Part shown: positions 17,367 to 27,728 of the stretch, piece after piece | Layout of the letters: every line of letters starts with the position of its first letter | Numbering within the stretch: the stretch's first letter is position 1 | Source of the DNA: Leuconostoc carnosum | GTDB taxonomy: Bacteria > Bacillota > Bacilli > Lactobacillales > Lactobacillaceae | Assembly: GCF_014207505.1 (NCBI RefSeq) | Contig: NZ_JACHGL010000003.1 | Coordinates: 124,001 to 188,000, forward strand | Length of the DNA: 64,000 bases | Reading direction: 5' to 3' | Notes under the pieces: generated by a model | The model's input: only the letters and a program-made list of their open reading frames with translations | Told to the model about the DNA's origin: nothing | Databases searched by the model: none | Made by a program: the position numbers and the translations under genes

Positions 17367-18653
17367 TTAATAAATTGCTTTTTGTTTTGTTTCTGGTCCG
17401 TATGCTGCTACTACAATTGCGGCAATCACGGCTATTGTTGCGATGAAATAAAAAATTAAACTAGCATTGAATGCCATCATGGCCCATGCGACGAAATATG
17501 GTGTTAATACGGTTAAAATTTTAGCGACACCATTGGCATAACCTGTACCTCGGAACCGATAGTACGTAGGAAATAGCTCTGACATATAAACGCCAACAAC
17601 CGATGCCATCAAAGTATAAATCATCATAACCAATAAGAACCCAATAATTAGTATTGCGCCACTCGTTGTTTGCTTTGAATATAATAATCCAAATATGGCT
17701 GTCATTAGAAAAGCAGTTATAATCACTTTCTTACGACCAACAACGTCAACTAACAATGCCCCTATTAAAGCGCCAATTGGTGCCCCAGCTAACATGACTG
17801 ATGAAAAAGTTAAAGAGTGTGCTACCGCAATACCTTGTTTCATGAGCAATGTTGGCATCCAAGAGGTAAATGTATATTGTACCAAATTAACTGCACTAAC
17901 TGCTACTGTTGCTACCAATAAACCACGACCAATATGTGCTTTTACTTGTGACTGTGCAACTGGTTGTTCAACGTATTGCTGACTGCCACTAGTCTCTAAA
18001 GTTTTAATAATCTGTTCTGCTTCGTCGTAATGACCACGTGCAATTAACCATCTTGGTGATTCAGGAAAATGCCGACGAACAAACCATAAAATTAAAGCTA
18101 ATCCGCCGATAATAATAAACATTGCTCGCCAAGAAAAATTCGGAATAATAACCGCAGCAACTAACAAAGTTAAGGGTGCAGATAAATTAGCGATAACTGA
18201 GACCGTACCACTCCACCGACCACGATGACGTATCGGTGCAAATTCATTAATTAATGAAAAACCGGTAACAATTTCAGCACCTAACCCAATGGCTGCCAGA
18301 AAGCGTAAGCCAATTAAGAACCAAATGTTAGGTGAAAAAGCTGCTATTAAAGTTATTGATCCAAATAGTAGTAAGTTCATTTGATATGCTTGTTTACGAC
18401 CAAGAAAATCACCTACAAATCCTGAAAGGATTGATCCTATAAATAATCCCAAAAAACCTGCTGAAAGAAATATAGACCCTTGTGCTAGTGTCGCAAAATG
18501 TTGTGATACAACAGCACTGTTAACAGCACTGGCAAGGTAAACATCTGCACCATCTAAGATCATACCAGCTGCAATCATAGCAAAAATACCATAAAAGGTT
18601 TTTGTTTCACGTGTTGCATCCATACGTCGTTGTAAGTTTAATGAACGATCCAT
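17367..18653 (-). CDS. MFS transporter
   Basis: 428 residues with twelve predicted membrane segments in two halves. The inter-helix motifs GDFLGRKQAY and DVVGRKKV and the segment RHFPESPRWLIARGHYDEAE place it in the sugar/organic acid (AAHS/sugar porter-like) group of the major facilitator superfamily. The substrate is not determined. GGAGAAAATAA precedes the ATG, ten bases after leuD, so it is very likely part of the leu operon. A leucine, keto acid or organic acid substrate would fit the context but is a guess. Confidence 0.85.
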   Translation of the reverse strand: MDRSLNLQRRMDATRETKTFYGIFAMIAAGMILDGADVYLASAVNSAVVSQHFATLAQGSIFLSAGFLGLFIGSILSGFVGDFLGRKQAYQMNLLLFGSITLIAAFSPNIWFLIGLRFLAAIGLGAEIVTGFSLINEFAPIRHRGRWSGTVSVIANLSAPLTLLVAAVIIPNFSWRAMFIIIGGLALILWFVRRHFPESPRWLIARGHYDEAEQIIKTLETSGSQQYVEQPVAQSQVKAHIGRGLLVATVAVSAVNLVQYTFTSWMPTLLMKQGIAVAHSLTFSSVMLAGAPIGALIGALLVDVVGRKKVIITAFLMTAIFGLLYSKQTTSGAILIIGFLLVMMIYTLMASVVGVYMSELFPTYYRFRGTGYANGVAKILTVLTPYFVAWAMMAFNASLIFYFIATIAVIAAIVVAAYGPETKQKAIY

Positions 18654-18663
18654 TTATTTTCTC

Positions 18664-19248
18664 CTAACCAAAATCCACCCGTTGCTGTTCATATTTGGAA
18701 ATAAGTTTTTCAAATTTCATCGTGTTATCAATGTCATCTTCACCATTGATAAACTTTTCTTTCCACTGTGAATTAATTTCAAAATGATATGTATTATCGT
18801 TGTAAGTCACTGTTTGGGCTGGCAAATCAATACTGATTTGTTCATTTGACTTAACCTGTCGTAAAACTGACCGTTCTGATTCAGGTAATACGATAGGTAG
18901 CAGACCATTCTTTGTGGCATTCATATAAAAAATATCTGAAAAGCCACCCCCAATGACGGCTCGAAAACCATAATCTGTTAGTGCCCAGACTGCGTGTTCA
19001 CGAGAAGATCCAGAACCAAAATCACTGCCTGTAATTAAAATTGAGACACCCTTGTGCTCTGGTTTATTCAACTCAAAGGATTCATTAATTGAGCCATCAT
19101 CGTTGTAACGCCAGTCGTAGAATAGATCTTTACCAAATCCTGTTTTGAGAATATTTTTCAAGAATTGTTTGGGTAGGATAATATCTGTATTAATATTGTC
19201 ATTTGGAATAACAACTGCTTTGCCTGTTTCTCTAATAAACGCTTCCAT
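18664..19248 (-). CDS. leuD: 3-isopropylmalate dehydratase small subunit
   Basis: 194 residues, the usual LeuD length. It is the swivel domain that completes the isopropylmalate isomerase active site with LeuC. Motifs [32 protein letters not shown] and [23 protein letters not shown] are all present. It begins nine bases after the leuC stop. Confidence 0.98.
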   Translation of the reverse strand: MEAFIRETGKAVVIPNDNINTDIILPKQFLKNILKTGFGKDLFYDWRYNDDGSINESFELNKPEHKGVSILITGSDFGSGSSREHAVWALTDYGFRAVIGGGFSDIFYMNATKNGLLPIVLPESERSVLRQVKSNEQISIDLPAQTVTYNDNTYHFEINSQWKEKFINGEDDIDNTMKFEKLISKYEQQRVDFG

Positions 19249-19257
19249 ATTGCCCCC

Positions 19258-20634
19258 TTAAACAAAATCTTCTGAACTAATATCAACAAAATGTCCAGCA
19301 ATACCTGCAGCTGCTACCATGGCTGGTGATGCTAGATGCGTCCTTGAGCCAGCGCCTTGTCGACCAATAAAGTTACGATTCGACGTTGAAGCTACATGCT
19401 TCCCAGCTGGGATTTTATCAGGATTCATAGCCAAACATGCTGAACAACCAGGTTCACGCCATTCACAACCGGCATCAATAAATATTTTTGCTAAACCATT
19501 TTTTATTGCCTGATTACGAATAGCACGACTACCTGGTACAATCCAAGCAGTGATATTTGGTGCCAAATGTTTACCCGCCATCATATTTGCAGCAATTTCT
19601 AAATCTTCATAACGACTATTTGTACATGATCCGATAAATATATAATCAAGCGGAATATCTTCTGGTTTCATACTAGGATGTAAGCCAATATAATCATATG
19701 CTTTTTGATCATTTTCATCTTGAATGCCCGGTAGGCGTTGTGCCATACTTAATGCCATCCCCGGATTTGTTCCCCATGTCACCATTGGCTTTAGCTCCGA
19801 GACATCAAATGTCATGCGCTCATCGAACTCTGATTCATCGTCTGTATAAAATTGTGACCAATAAGCCACCGCATCATCAAATCGCTTGGGTGCTTGTTCT
19901 CGTCCTTTTAAATAATCAAATGTCGTTTGATCAGGTCTTACCATACCAGTTTTTGAACCCGCTTCAATCGACATGTTGCACATCGTCATACGTGCTTCCA
20001 TCGACAACTTTTCAACGACTTCACCATAAAATTCAATCGCATAACCAACACCAAACGACACACCATGCTTAGCGATAATACCCATAATAATGTCTTTAGC
20101 ATAAATATTTTTTGGTAGCTGACCAGTAATTTTAATCCCCATTGTTTTAGGTTTCATTTGCCAAATACTTTGTGTTGCTAAAACGTGTTCAACTTCTGAT
20201 GTACCAATACCAAAGGCAATTGCACCAAAAGCACCGTGTGTTGCCGTATGAGAATCACCACATACGATTATCTTAGCTGGTTGTGTTAATCCACGCTCTG
20301 GACCAACAACATGCACAATACCTTGCTTATCATCCCCAATTGCTGCTAATGGAATATCGAATTCTTTTGTGTTCTTTGCCAAGGTATCCATTTGTAACCG
20401 TGACATTTGGTCTTGAATATTAAAAATATCTTTAGTTGGCACATTGTGATCCATCGTTGCAAATGTTAAATCTGGTCGCCGTACACGACGATTCGTGCTA
20501 CGTAACCCATCAAATGGTTGTGGCGATGTCACTTCATGAATCAGATGTAAATCAACATACAATAACTGAGGCTCTCCTATTTGACCGGCAATGACATGTG
20601 TATTCCAAATTTTATCAAATAATGTTTTACTCAT
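19258..20634 (-). CDS. leuC: 3-isopropylmalate dehydratase large subunit
   Basis: 458-residue aconitase-family subunit carrying the [4Fe-4S] cluster: cluster ligands are visible in [12 protein letters not shown] and [14 protein letters not shown]. With LeuD it isomerises 2- to 3-isopropylmalate. Other family motifs include [20 protein letters not shown] and [22 protein letters not shown]-like C-terminal sequence. The start overlaps the leuB stop. As an Fe-S enzyme it depends on the SUF genes directly upstream of the leu operon. Confidence 0.98.
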   Translation of the reverse strand: MSKTLFDKIWNTHVIAGQIGEPQLLYVDLHLIHEVTSPQPFDGLRSTNRRVRRPDLTFATMDHNVPTKDIFNIQDQMSRLQMDTLAKNTKEFDIPLAAIGDDKQGIVHVVGPERGLTQPAKIIVCGDSHTATHGAFGAIAFGIGTSEVEHVLATQSIWQMKPKTMGIKITGQLPKNIYAKDIIMGIIAKHGVSFGVGYAIEFYGEVVEKLSMEARMTMCNMSIEAGSKTGMVRPDQTTFDYLKGREQAPKRFDDAVAYWSQFYTDDESEFDERMTFDVSELKPMVTWGTNPGMALSMAQRLPGIQDENDQKAYDYIGLHPSMKPEDIPLDYIFIGSCTNSRYEDLEIAANMMAGKHLAPNITAWIVPGSRAIRNQAIKNGLAKIFIDAGCEWREPGCSACLAMNPDKIPAGKHVASTSNRNFIGRQGAGSRTHLASPAMVAAAGIAGHFVDISSEDFV

Positions 20635-21704
20635 GATATAGTCACCGTTTCGTCACTTTGTATGTGCATAATCATCTTCTGAGTAACTGCTTCTGTTGAT
20701 AAGTCGCCACCCATATCTGGTGTGACATCGCCCTGATCAATAACCGCATCTACCGCCCGATAAATCTTTTCGGCAATGGCTTTTTCACCAAAACTCTCAG
20801 ACAACATCATCGCTACTGTATTCACCATCGAAATCGGGTTGGCAATCCCTTTACCAGCAATATCTGGTGCTGAACCATGAATTGGCTCATATAAGTTAGG
20901 TCCCTCGCTACCAACCGACATTGATGGAATTTGTCCAATTGAACCAGTGATTTGTGCCGCTTCATCACTTAAAATATCGCCAAATAGGTTCGGTGTAATA
21001 ATGACATCAAAAGCCGTTGGTTTAGACATAATTGCCATTGTCATTGCATCAACATAATAATAATCGACCATCACATCTGGATATTGTGGTGCAATCTCTT
21101 TTGCAATATTACGCCAAAATTTTGAAGTTGCTAATACGTTTGATTTATCAACAATCGTTACATGATGACGACGCTTTTGAGCCATTTTAAAACCTTCATG
21201 CATGATGCGTACAACTTCAGATTCGTTATAGTACATCGTGTCAATAGCTTGATGCGCTTGTAGTTCACGTGGTTTTCCAAAATAAGCACCCGATGTCAAC
21301 TCACGTACAATCACAAAATCAGTCCCTGTGACATATGCCTTTTTTAGAGGTGAACGGTCGACTTGTCTATCTGTTATTTTGGTTGGTCGAATATTTGCAA
21401 AAAGATTCAACGCAGCACGAATTTCTAACAACCCTTGTTCTGGTCTTCTAGGTGCTTGATCCCACTTAGGACCGCCAATAGCACTCAGCAATATAGCATC
21501 TGCTTGTTTTGCTTGATCAATAGTTGACTGTGGTAATGGATCACCAGCACGGTCAATACCATCACCACCAAAAGGTAGATCAATCAATTCATATTTAAAT
21601 TGTTGAGAATCTGTAGCTGCTTTTAGAACAGCCAGTCCAGCTGCCATAATTTCTGGCCCAATATAGTCTCCTTTTAGAACAGCTATTTTTTTGATATCGT
21701 TCAT
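20631..21704 (-). CDS. leuB: 3-isopropylmalate dehydrogenase
   Basis: 357 residues, usual length. NAD-dependent oxidative decarboxylation of 3-isopropylmalate to 2-ketoisocaproate. Motifs: [43 protein letters not shown], and [19 protein letters not shown] plus the NAD-binding [18 protein letters not shown]. It overlaps leuA and leuC by four bases at each end. Confidence 0.98.
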   Translation of the reverse strand: MNDIKKIAVLKGDYIGPEIMAAGLAVLKAATDSQQFKYELIDLPFGGDGIDRAGDPLPQSTIDQAKQADAILLSAIGGPKWDQAPRRPEQGLLEIRAALNLFANIRPTKITDRQVDRSPLKKAYVTGTDFVIVRELTSGAYFGKPRELQAHQAIDTMYYNESEVVRIMHEGFKMAQKRRHHVTIVDKSNVLATSKFWRNIAKEIAPQYPDVMVDYYYVDAMTMAIMSKPTAFDVIITPNLFGDILSDEAAQITGSIGQIPSMSVGSEGPNLYEPIHGSAPDIAGKGIANPISMVNTVAMMLSESFGEKAIAEKIYRAVDAVIDQGDVTPDMGGDLSTEAVTQKMIMHIQSDETVTIS

Positions 21705-22870
21705 TGTGTCACCACCATTTTCTTTCCAGCTTGCACCATTGTGGCTTTCATATCAGCTTCGGTCATCATATTCGTATTTTCAGCCATAGATTTGAATATG
21801 GGGAAAATTTGTTTCATGTCATCACGAGTCACGTTATAACCCATATGATTCAACTTAGTCATAACTGCATGAGAACCAGATAATTTTCCCAAAGGCAATG
21901 ACGATGACGCACCAACCATCTCTGGACGCAAAATTTCATAAGTTGCACGGTTTTTCAAGAAACCATCTTGGTGAATACCTGATTCGTGAGCAAAAGCATT
22001 ACCGCCCATAATTGGCTTATTCACAGCGACAGGTATATCAGTTGCTGTAGCAACAAGCGTTGACAATTCCTTTGATTTTTCTAATATAACGTCTGTATCT
22101 TTATCGAACTTTTCATGACGCACGCGCATTGCTGCCGCGACTTCAATCATGTCAACATTTCCAGCGCGTTCACCAATACCATTGACAGTACTTTGAACCT
22201 GCATAGCACCGTGAGAAATACCTGCTAAAGTATTAGCCGTTGCCATGCCCAAATCATTGTGTGCATGTGTTGACCAAATAATATCATCAAATCCAATAAT
22301 ATTATTTTTCAAATTTTCAAAAATTGCACCATATTCATCAGGTGTTGCATAACCAACTGTATCTGGAATATTAATAATTGTTGCGCCAGCATCAATAGCT
22401 GCTTGTACTGAACGAACTAAGAAGTCAGGTTCAGTGCGCGTTGCATCTTCAGGTGAAAAAACAATGTCATTAATCTTTGATTTTGTATAAGTAATATCTT
22501 CTGTAATTTTCTTAATAATATCGTCTTTTGACATTTTCAACTTAAACTCACGATGTATTGGTGAGGTTGCAATAAAGACATGCGCCATAGGATGACGAGC
22601 TGATCGCGTAGCAGCAATAACAGCATCAATATCTGATCGTATCATACGTGCCAAACCAACAACTTGTGCATGTTCGACTACTTCAGCGATTTTTTGTACT
22701 TCTTGAAAGTCTTTATCCGAAGCAGCTGGAAAACCTGCTTCGATGGCTGCAACGCCGTATTCATCCAATGCGCGTGCGATTGCAATTTTTTCATCAATTG
22801 AGAAGTTCACACCAATTGTTTGTTCACCGTCACGCATTGTTGTATCATAAAAAGTTACTTGATTAGTCAT
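21701..22870 (-). CDS. leuA: 2-isopropylmalate synthase, short form lacking the allosteric domain
   Basis: 389 residues. The catalytic TIM barrel is complete: FYDTTMRDGEQTIGVNF, STHAHNDLGMATAN, STVNGIGERAGNVD and GGNAFAHESGIHQDG. It condenses acetyl-CoA with 2-ketoisovalerate. The usual 500+ residue enzyme carries a C-terminal domain of about 130 residues that binds leucine for feedback inhibition; here the protein ends after the subdomain linker (MTEADMKATMVQAGKK) and the stop overlaps leuB, so no remnant exists. Citramalate or homocitrate synthase is less likely given the leuBCD context. Expression is governed by the attenuator upstream. Confidence 0.93.
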   Translation of the reverse strand: MTNQVTFYDTTMRDGEQTIGVNFSIDEKIAIARALDEYGVAAIEAGFPAASDKDFQEVQKIAEVVEHAQVVGLARMIRSDIDAVIAATRSARHPMAHVFIATSPIHREFKLKMSKDDIIKKITEDITYTKSKINDIVFSPEDATRTEPDFLVRSVQAAIDAGATIINIPDTVGYATPDEYGAIFENLKNNIIGFDDIIWSTHAHNDLGMATANTLAGISHGAMQVQSTVNGIGERAGNVDMIEVAAAMRVRHEKFDKDTDVILEKSKELSTLVATATDIPVAVNKPIMGGNAFAHESGIHQDGFLKNRATYEILRPEMVGASSSLPLGKLSGSHAVMTKLNHMGYNVTRDDMKQIFPIFKSMAENTNMMTEADMKATMVQAGKKMVVTQ

Positions 22871-22882
22871 AATTTCTCCTTA

Positions 22883-23020
22883 AAATAAAAATCCCGAACC
22901 AGTCACTAATGACTAGTCCGGGATTCACTCACATCCTTTATGCGCTAGCCATTAGATAATTACTCATCTAACAACCAGCTAAAAAGCTCAACTTGTTAGA
23001 TGCTGTCTAAGCAAGTTGAG
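22883..23020 (-). promoter_or_regulatory. leu operon transcription attenuator
   Basis: Five consecutive, mutually exclusive pairings are visible on the minus strand. 1:2 pairs CTCAACTTG (23012-23020) with 22987-22995. 2:3 pairs CATCTAACAA (22993-23002) with 22965-22974. 3:4 pairs TTAGAT (22966-22971) with 22952-22957. 4:5 pairs CTAATGGCTAG (22945-22955) with 22906-22916. 5:6 is the terminator stem (22890-22925) followed by a U-rich run. Region 1 overlaps the Leu codons of the leader peptide and its stop codon lies in region 2. Stalling at Leu codons should give 2:3, then 4:5, and no terminator. Confidence 0.88.
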
Positions 23021-23071
23021 GAGAAGGGCTGTGTTATTAATATTCATATTATTGTTATTCATGCTCTTCAT
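22988..23071 (-). CDS. leuL: leu operon leader peptide
   Basis: 27-residue frame (MKSMNNNNMNINNTA, then LLLNLLRQHLTS) with AAAAGGAAG before the ATG at 23071. Six of the last twelve residues are leucine, five of them within six codons (CTT CTC CTC AAC TTG CTT), followed by CTA. Its position before a terminator and leuABCD makes it a classical attenuation leader in which ribosome speed at Leu codons decides RNA folding. Confidence 0.88.
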   Translation of the reverse strand: MKSMNNNNMNINNTALLLNLLRQHLTS

Positions 23072-23101
23072 GTGATTTTCTTCCTTTTATTTAATAACAA
23101 T

Positions 23102-23130
23102 ATAGTACTTCGGATAATCAAAAACTGCAA
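23102..23130 (-). promoter_or_regulatory. leu operon promoter
   Basis: TTGCAG (23125-23130), 17-base spacer, TACTAT (23102-23107). Transcription would start near 23095, about 25 bases before the leader peptide. Confidence 0.65.
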
Positions 23131-23164
23131 GCCTAACTTAAAAATATTCCAAATGTATATATTT

Positions 23165-23479
23165 TCAGATCAAACCAAGTGATACTTTGGCGTAGCGAGA
23201 CATCCGATCAAATGTCCAAGCCGGTTGCCATGTTAAGGATACATGTGTTTCAGTCACTTCAGGTAAAATTTTTAGTGCATCATCAATTAGCGACTCCAAT
23301 ACACTTAACAACGGACAACCCATTGTCGTCAGCGTCATATTCACCTCAACACGTCCAGATTCGCTAATTGCCACGTGGTTGACCAGTCCCAAATTAACAA
23401 TATCAATCTGTAATTCTGGATCTATAACTGTTGATAAGACTTCTAATATATCTGCTTCAATTTTACTTTTTTCATTCAT
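23165..23479 (-). CDS. DUF59/SufT-like Fe-S assembly accessory protein
   Basis: 104 residues of the MIP18/PaaD-like family: [16 protein letters not shown] and [15 protein letters not shown] with the single conserved cysteine, then [13 protein letters not shown]. Members act in Fe-S cluster maturation or transfer. Its start overlaps the sufB stop (ATGA), so it is the last gene of the SUF operon. A second copy, about half identical by eye, sits in the ilvD operon at 31525-31845. Confidence 0.9.
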   Translation of the reverse strand: MNEKSKIEADILEVLSTVIDPELQIDIVNLGLVNHVAISESGRVEVNMTLTTMGCPLLSVLESLIDDALKILPEVTETHVSLTWQPAWTFDRMSRYAKVSLGLI

Positions 23480-24906
23480 CCAACTGAACCCACCATTTCA
23501 AATTTCATCAATCGGTTAAGTTCAACAGCATATTCCATCGGTAGCTCTTTTGTAAACGGTTCAATAAAGCCCATGATAATCATTTCTGTAGCTGTGTTAG
23601 CCGAAATACCACGAGTCATTAAATAATACAATTGTTCTTCTGACACACGAGAAACTTTAGCTTCATGCTCCATTGAAACATTACCATTTAAAATCGTGTT
23701 ATAAGGAATCGTGTCTGCCGATGATTTATCATCTACTAAAATAGTGTCACATTCCACATGAGCAAATGAACCGTCCGACTCACGCCCAAATTTAACTGTC
23801 CCACGATAATCTGTCCGACCACCATCATGAGCAATCGATTTTGACACAATGGAAGAAGATGTATTTGGCGCATTGTGAATCATTTGTGCACCAGAGTCTA
23901 ATTGTACCCCTTCTCCAGCTACAGCAATGGACAGCATTGTGCCACGTGCCCCTTCGCCTTCTAAATAAACTGAAGGGTATTTCATAGTGGTCTTAGAACC
24001 AAAATTACCATCAACCCATTCCATTGTCGCATTTTCATGTGCAGCAGCTCGCTTAGTTTCTAATGAATACACATTATTAGACCAGTTTTGAATCGTCGTA
24101 TAACGACAATAGGCATCTTTTTTCACGATAACTTCAACGACAGCAGCATGTAACGCATCCCCTGAGTACATAGGCGCCGAACAACCCTCGACATAATCCA
24201 CATGCGCGCCCTCATCAACAATGATTAATGTCCGCTCAAATTGCCCCTCATTCTCAGTATTAATTCTAAAATACGATTGAATGGGTGTTGTTACGTGGAC
24301 GCCTTTGGGTACATAAATAAATGTGCCACCAGACCATACTGCGGCATTTAAAGCAGCTAGTTTGTTATTAGTGGGCTTAACTAATGAACCAAAATACGCC
24401 TTGATTAACTCTGGGTATTCTTGAATAGCTGTATCTGTATCTGTAAAGATAATACCAGTTTTAGCAAATTCTTCTTTCATGCGATGATAGACTACTTCAG
24501 ATTCATATTGTGCTGAAGACCCTGCCAACCACTTACGTTCAGCTTCTGGTACGCCTAAACGCTCAAACGTTTCTTTTAATTCAGTTGGTACATCATCCCA
24601 ATCTCGGTACTTTTCGTTAGTTGGTTTATTATAGTAATAGATACCATCGAAATCAATCTCACTTAAATCAGGCCCCCAAGTGTGCATTGGCATATCTAAA
24701 TAAGTTTGATATGCTTTCAAACGATAATCCAACATCCATTCTGGTTCATTTTTATGTGCTGAAATCTGACGAACAATATCTTCGTTTATACCTTTACCAG
24801 TAGAAAAAACAGCTTGGTAATCATCTTGAAAACCTAACTCGTAAGCTTTACCAGCACCAATAACTGCCTTTGTCTCTTCAATAGCTTCTTCACGATTATT
24901 TGCCAT
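23476..24906 (-). CDS. sufB: SUF Fe-S assembly scaffold subunit
   Basis: 476 residues from [12 protein letters not shown] at 24906, which has GAGGAGG upstream. SufB forms the SufBC2D scaffold on which clusters are built. Family segments: [52 protein letters not shown], and [21 protein letters not shown] near the C-terminus, where the catalytic cysteine and histidine region lies. It follows sufU by two bases and overlaps the DUF59 gene. Confidence 0.97.
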   Translation of the reverse strand: MANNREEAIEETKAVIGAGKAYELGFQDDYQAVFSTGKGINEDIVRQISAHKNEPEWMLDYRLKAYQTYLDMPMHTWGPDLSEIDFDGIYYYNKPTNEKYRDWDDVPTELKETFERLGVPEAERKWLAGSSAQYESEVVYHRMKEEFAKTGIIFTDTDTAIQEYPELIKAYFGSLVKPTNNKLAALNAAVWSGGTFIYVPKGVHVTTPIQSYFRINTENEGQFERTLIIVDEGAHVDYVEGCSAPMYSGDALHAAVVEVIVKKDAYCRYTTIQNWSNNVYSLETKRAAAHENATMEWVDGNFGSKTTMKYPSVYLEGEGARGTMLSIAVAGEGVQLDSGAQMIHNAPNTSSSIVSKSIAHDGGRTDYRGTVKFGRESDGSFAHVECDTILVDDKSSADTIPYNTILNGNVSMEHEAKVSRVSEEQLYYLMTRGISANTATEMIIMGFIEPFTKELPMEYAVELNRLMKFEMVGSVG

Positions 24907-24908
24907 AG

Positions 24909-25352
24909 TTATTTTGCCTCCTCTTTTGAAAATAGTAACGCTTGCAACGTATGCCAAGGCAATGTCGCACATTTAATTCGCGTTGGAAATTTAGTCACCC
25001 CAGCTAGTAGTTGTGCCTCCCCTAACGTGTCAGTATCTACTTGCTCGCCCATGGTCATTTTTAAGAAATTATCCATTAGTTGTTGAATTTCGGCTTTATC
25101 TTTACCGATGACAAGATCAGTCATCATCGACGCAGATGCTTTCGAAATTGCACAACCATCACCATAAAAATGAATATCTGTTATCAAATCCCCTGATAAC
25201 TCAACCGATATTGTTATTGTATCACCACAGGTTGGATTGTATTTTGTGGCTTGATTGCAGTCTGTTGTTGCTACTGGTCGATAGTGGCGTGGATGTTTAG
25301 CGTAGGCCATTACAGACTGACGATATAAATTGTCTAAATTATGCAAACTCAT
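24909..25352 (-). CDS. sufU: zinc-dependent sulfurtransferase SufU
   Basis: 147 residues from [12 protein letters not shown] at 25352 (AAGGAG upstream). SufU accepts persulfide sulfur from SufS. The three zinc-ligand cysteines are visible in [17 protein letters not shown] and IKCATLPW, the arrangement of Gram-positive SufU rather than scaffold IscU (insert present between second and third cysteine). It overlaps the end of sufS by 14 bases. Confidence 0.96.
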   Translation of the reverse strand: MSLHNLDNLYRQSVMAYAKHPRHYRPVATTDCNQATKYNPTCGDTITISVELSGDLITDIHFYGDGCAISKASASMMTDLVIGKDKAEIQQLMDNFLKMTMGEQVDTDTLGEAQLLAGVTKFPTRIKCATLPWHTLQALLFSKEEAK

Positions 25353-26565
25353 GACTAAAATACTCCTTAATTTGCTCAAGCACTGAGATTAATCGATCAA
25401 TTTCAGTCATTGTATTGTAGCTATATACACTTATCCGGGCTGTCGCGGAAAGATTCAACTTAGTCATTAATGGTTGTGCACAATGATGCCCTGCACGTAC
25501 TTCAATACCTTCTTGATCCAATGCTGTCGCCAAATCATGCGCATGAATACCAGCTAAATTAAAGGCAATAACACCTGTATGATAGGCAGAATCTTGTGGT
25601 CCATAAACAGTTAACCCGGATATAGCCAATAATTTGGGCAAAGCATAGGCAACAAGTTGACGTTCATCATTTTCAATTTGTGTCATACCATATGCCGTTA
25701 AATAATCAATTGCTGCTCCTAAACCAATAGCGCCGGCAATATTCGGTGTCCCAGCTTCAAATCGCCAAGGTACTGGCTTGAATGTGGCTCCCGTAAGACT
25801 AACGCGTTCAATCATTTCACCACCAAATTGTGCCGGTGTCATTTGTTCCAGTAAAGATAGTCGACCATATAAAACACCGATGCCGGTTGGACCCATCATT
25901 TTGTGACCTGAAAAAGCAAAAAAATCAACACCTAATGCTTGCACGTCAACTACCATATGCGGAGCAGATTGGGCACCATCCGCAATCATGATTGCTCCAT
26001 GTTGATGCGCAATGTTGGCAATTTCCTGAATGGGATTGACCACGCCTAAAACATTTGAAGCATGCGCGATTGACACAATTTTAGTCTGATCGGTTATTTT
26101 TTGAGCCAAATCAGACATGTCAAGCGTCCCATCAGAATTTAAATTAACATATTTTAATTTAGCACCCGTTTTCTGAGCTAATTGTTGCCAAGGGACAATA
26201 TTTGAATGGTGTTCCATATAAGAAATCACGATGTCATCATCTGCGGTTACATGTGCGACACCATATGTACTAGCTAGCCAATTGATGGACTCTGTCGTAC
26301 CACGTGTAAAAACAATTTCTTTACGATACTTGGCATGAATAAATGCTTGTACTTTGTCACGGCTAGCTTCATAAGCGGCTGTCGCCCGTTCCGATAAATC
26401 ATAAATACCGCGATGGACATTAGCATTATCCACTTGATAATAGTGTGTCATTGCGTCAATGACTTGTTTTGGCTTTTGCGATGTCGCAGCATTGTCTAAA
26501 TAAATCATACGTTGACCATTGATTGTTTGATTTAATATCGGAAAATCAGCTTGTTTCATTTTCAT
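25339..26565 (-). CDS. sufS: cysteine desulfurase SufS
   Basis: About 408 residues from MKMKQADFP at 26565; an ATG six bases later is equally possible and the ribosome site is weak, as expected for coupling to sufD, which it overlaps by 20 bases. PLP lysine motif FAFSGHKMMGPTG and catalytic cysteine motif RAGHHCAQPLM identify a type II desulfurase, which mobilises sulfur from cysteine for SufU. N-terminal YLDNAATSQKP and HRGIYDLSERAT are typical. Confidence 0.97.
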   Translation of the reverse strand: MKMKQADFPILNQTINGQRMIYLDNAATSQKPKQVIDAMTHYYQVDNANVHRGIYDLSERATAAYEASRDKVQAFIHAKYRKEIVFTRGTTESINWLASTYGVAHVTADDDIVISYMEHHSNIVPWQQLAQKTGAKLKYVNLNSDGTLDMSDLAQKITDQTKIVSIAHASNVLGVVNPIQEIANIAHQHGAIMIADGAQSAPHMVVDVQALGVDFFAFSGHKMMGPTGIGVLYGRLSLLEQMTPAQFGGEMIERVSLTGATFKPVPWRFEAGTPNIAGAIGLGAAIDYLTAYGMTQIENDERQLVAYALPKLLAISGLTVYGPQDSAYHTGVIAFNLAGIHAHDLATALDQEGIEVRAGHHCAQPLMTKLNLSATARISVYSYNTMTEIDRLISVLEQIKEYFSHEFA

Positions 26566-27727
26566 CTTGTAACTTTCTTTCAATTTCATCAATAATTAAC
26601 TGTTGAGCAAATTTTGTTGGCATCTTAGCCAAGACTTCACCCATAAAACCACGAATAACAAGTTTTCGGGCTATTTTTTTACTAATACCGCGACTCATTA
26701 AATAATACATTTGGTTTTCATCAATTTGTCCAACAGAAGCCGCATGCCCAGCAGTGACATCATTTTCATCGATTAATAATAAGGGGTTCGCGTCGCCACG
26801 TGCGCGTCGTGATAACATTAATACACGTGATTCTTGCTGCGCATCAGCACCTTTTGCACCCTTAATAATTCTGCCTATACCATTAAAAACAAGTTTCGAG
26901 CGATTCAAAATCACACCACGTTGAAAGATATGCCCCACTGAATGGCGACCACTATTTTCAACCGTTGTCATGATGCCTTGCACCTGTTTTTTAGAGGATA
27001 ATGCAATCACCTCTGCATGCGATGTGGCACCTTCGGCACGTAAATGACTTTCCAATTGCGTGATAACATTGCCATCATTAAATGATGCATTTTCCCAGTT
27101 AACTGTAGCATGTTCAGTAACTAGCGCCTGCCGATTGATATAGGCTGTTGTCACATCAGAAAAGGCATCAACGTTAGCATAGGTTACCTGTGCACTTGTT
27201 GCTGCAATGATTTCAATAACCACCGAAGCTTTGGATTTTACTTCACCCAGCGTATGCATTTGTTGAAAAATTGATAATTTCACACGGCGACCGACATATA
27301 TTACAATACGAGCCATCATGTCTTGACCTTGAGTTGCCACATGATTAAGAGCTAGCTGCAAAACATCATCTACTTGTGTATCATCTGGAATATAAACAAA
27401 AATTCCGGTATTAAAATAATGAAAATTTTGTGCTACTAAACGATCAGTTGTCGCTGGAATCACTTGACCAACATATTGCGATAATAATTCTGGGCAAAGT
27501 GCTTGCGCTTTTAACATACTCATAACACGCACACCTTGTGCTGTTAAAGCATCTGGTACGTGTTGGTAAGCTGTTGCTTGACCGTTCACTTCGATACCAA
27601 ATGCCTGATCATTAATATAGTGGCGTTCCTTTACTTCAGCTAAAGATGGTTCAATTTCATCTAAATGCCAACCCGAATAACGTACCTTAGGAAAAATCGG
27701 CATATCTAATTCTACCGTCTTATTCAT
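26546..27727 (-). CDS. sufD: SUF scaffold subunit SufD
   Basis: 393 residues from MNKTVELDMP at 27727, preceded by GGAGGG. SufD is the SufB homolog of the SufBC2D complex. C-terminal family features: HIFQRGVILNRSKLVFNGIGRI, AQQESRVLMLSRRARGDANPLLLIDENDVTAGHAASVGQ-type segment and YYLMSRGIS. It starts one base after sufC ends. Confidence 0.95.
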   Translation of the reverse strand: MNKTVELDMPIFPKVRYSGWHLDEIEPSLAEVKERHYINDQAFGIEVNGQATAYQHVPDALTAQGVRVMSMLKAQALCPELLSQYVGQVIPATTDRLVAQNFHYFNTGIFVYIPDDTQVDDVLQLALNHVATQGQDMMARIVIYVGRRVKLSIFQQMHTLGEVKSKASVVIEIIAATSAQVTYANVDAFSDVTTAYINRQALVTEHATVNWENASFNDGNVITQLESHLRAEGATSHAEVIALSSKKQVQGIMTTVENSGRHSVGHIFQRGVILNRSKLVFNGIGRIIKGAKGADAQQESRVLMLSRRARGDANPLLLIDENDVTAGHAASVGQIDENQMYYLMSRGISKKIARKLVIRGFMGEVLAKMPTKFAQQLIIDEIERKLQDENETS

Positions 27728-27728
27728 A

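Noticed and set aside
22888-22925. leu leader hairpin as part of a T-box
   Set aside because: The T-box core GGTGG motif is absent, and a Leu-codon leader peptide with alternating stems explains the region.
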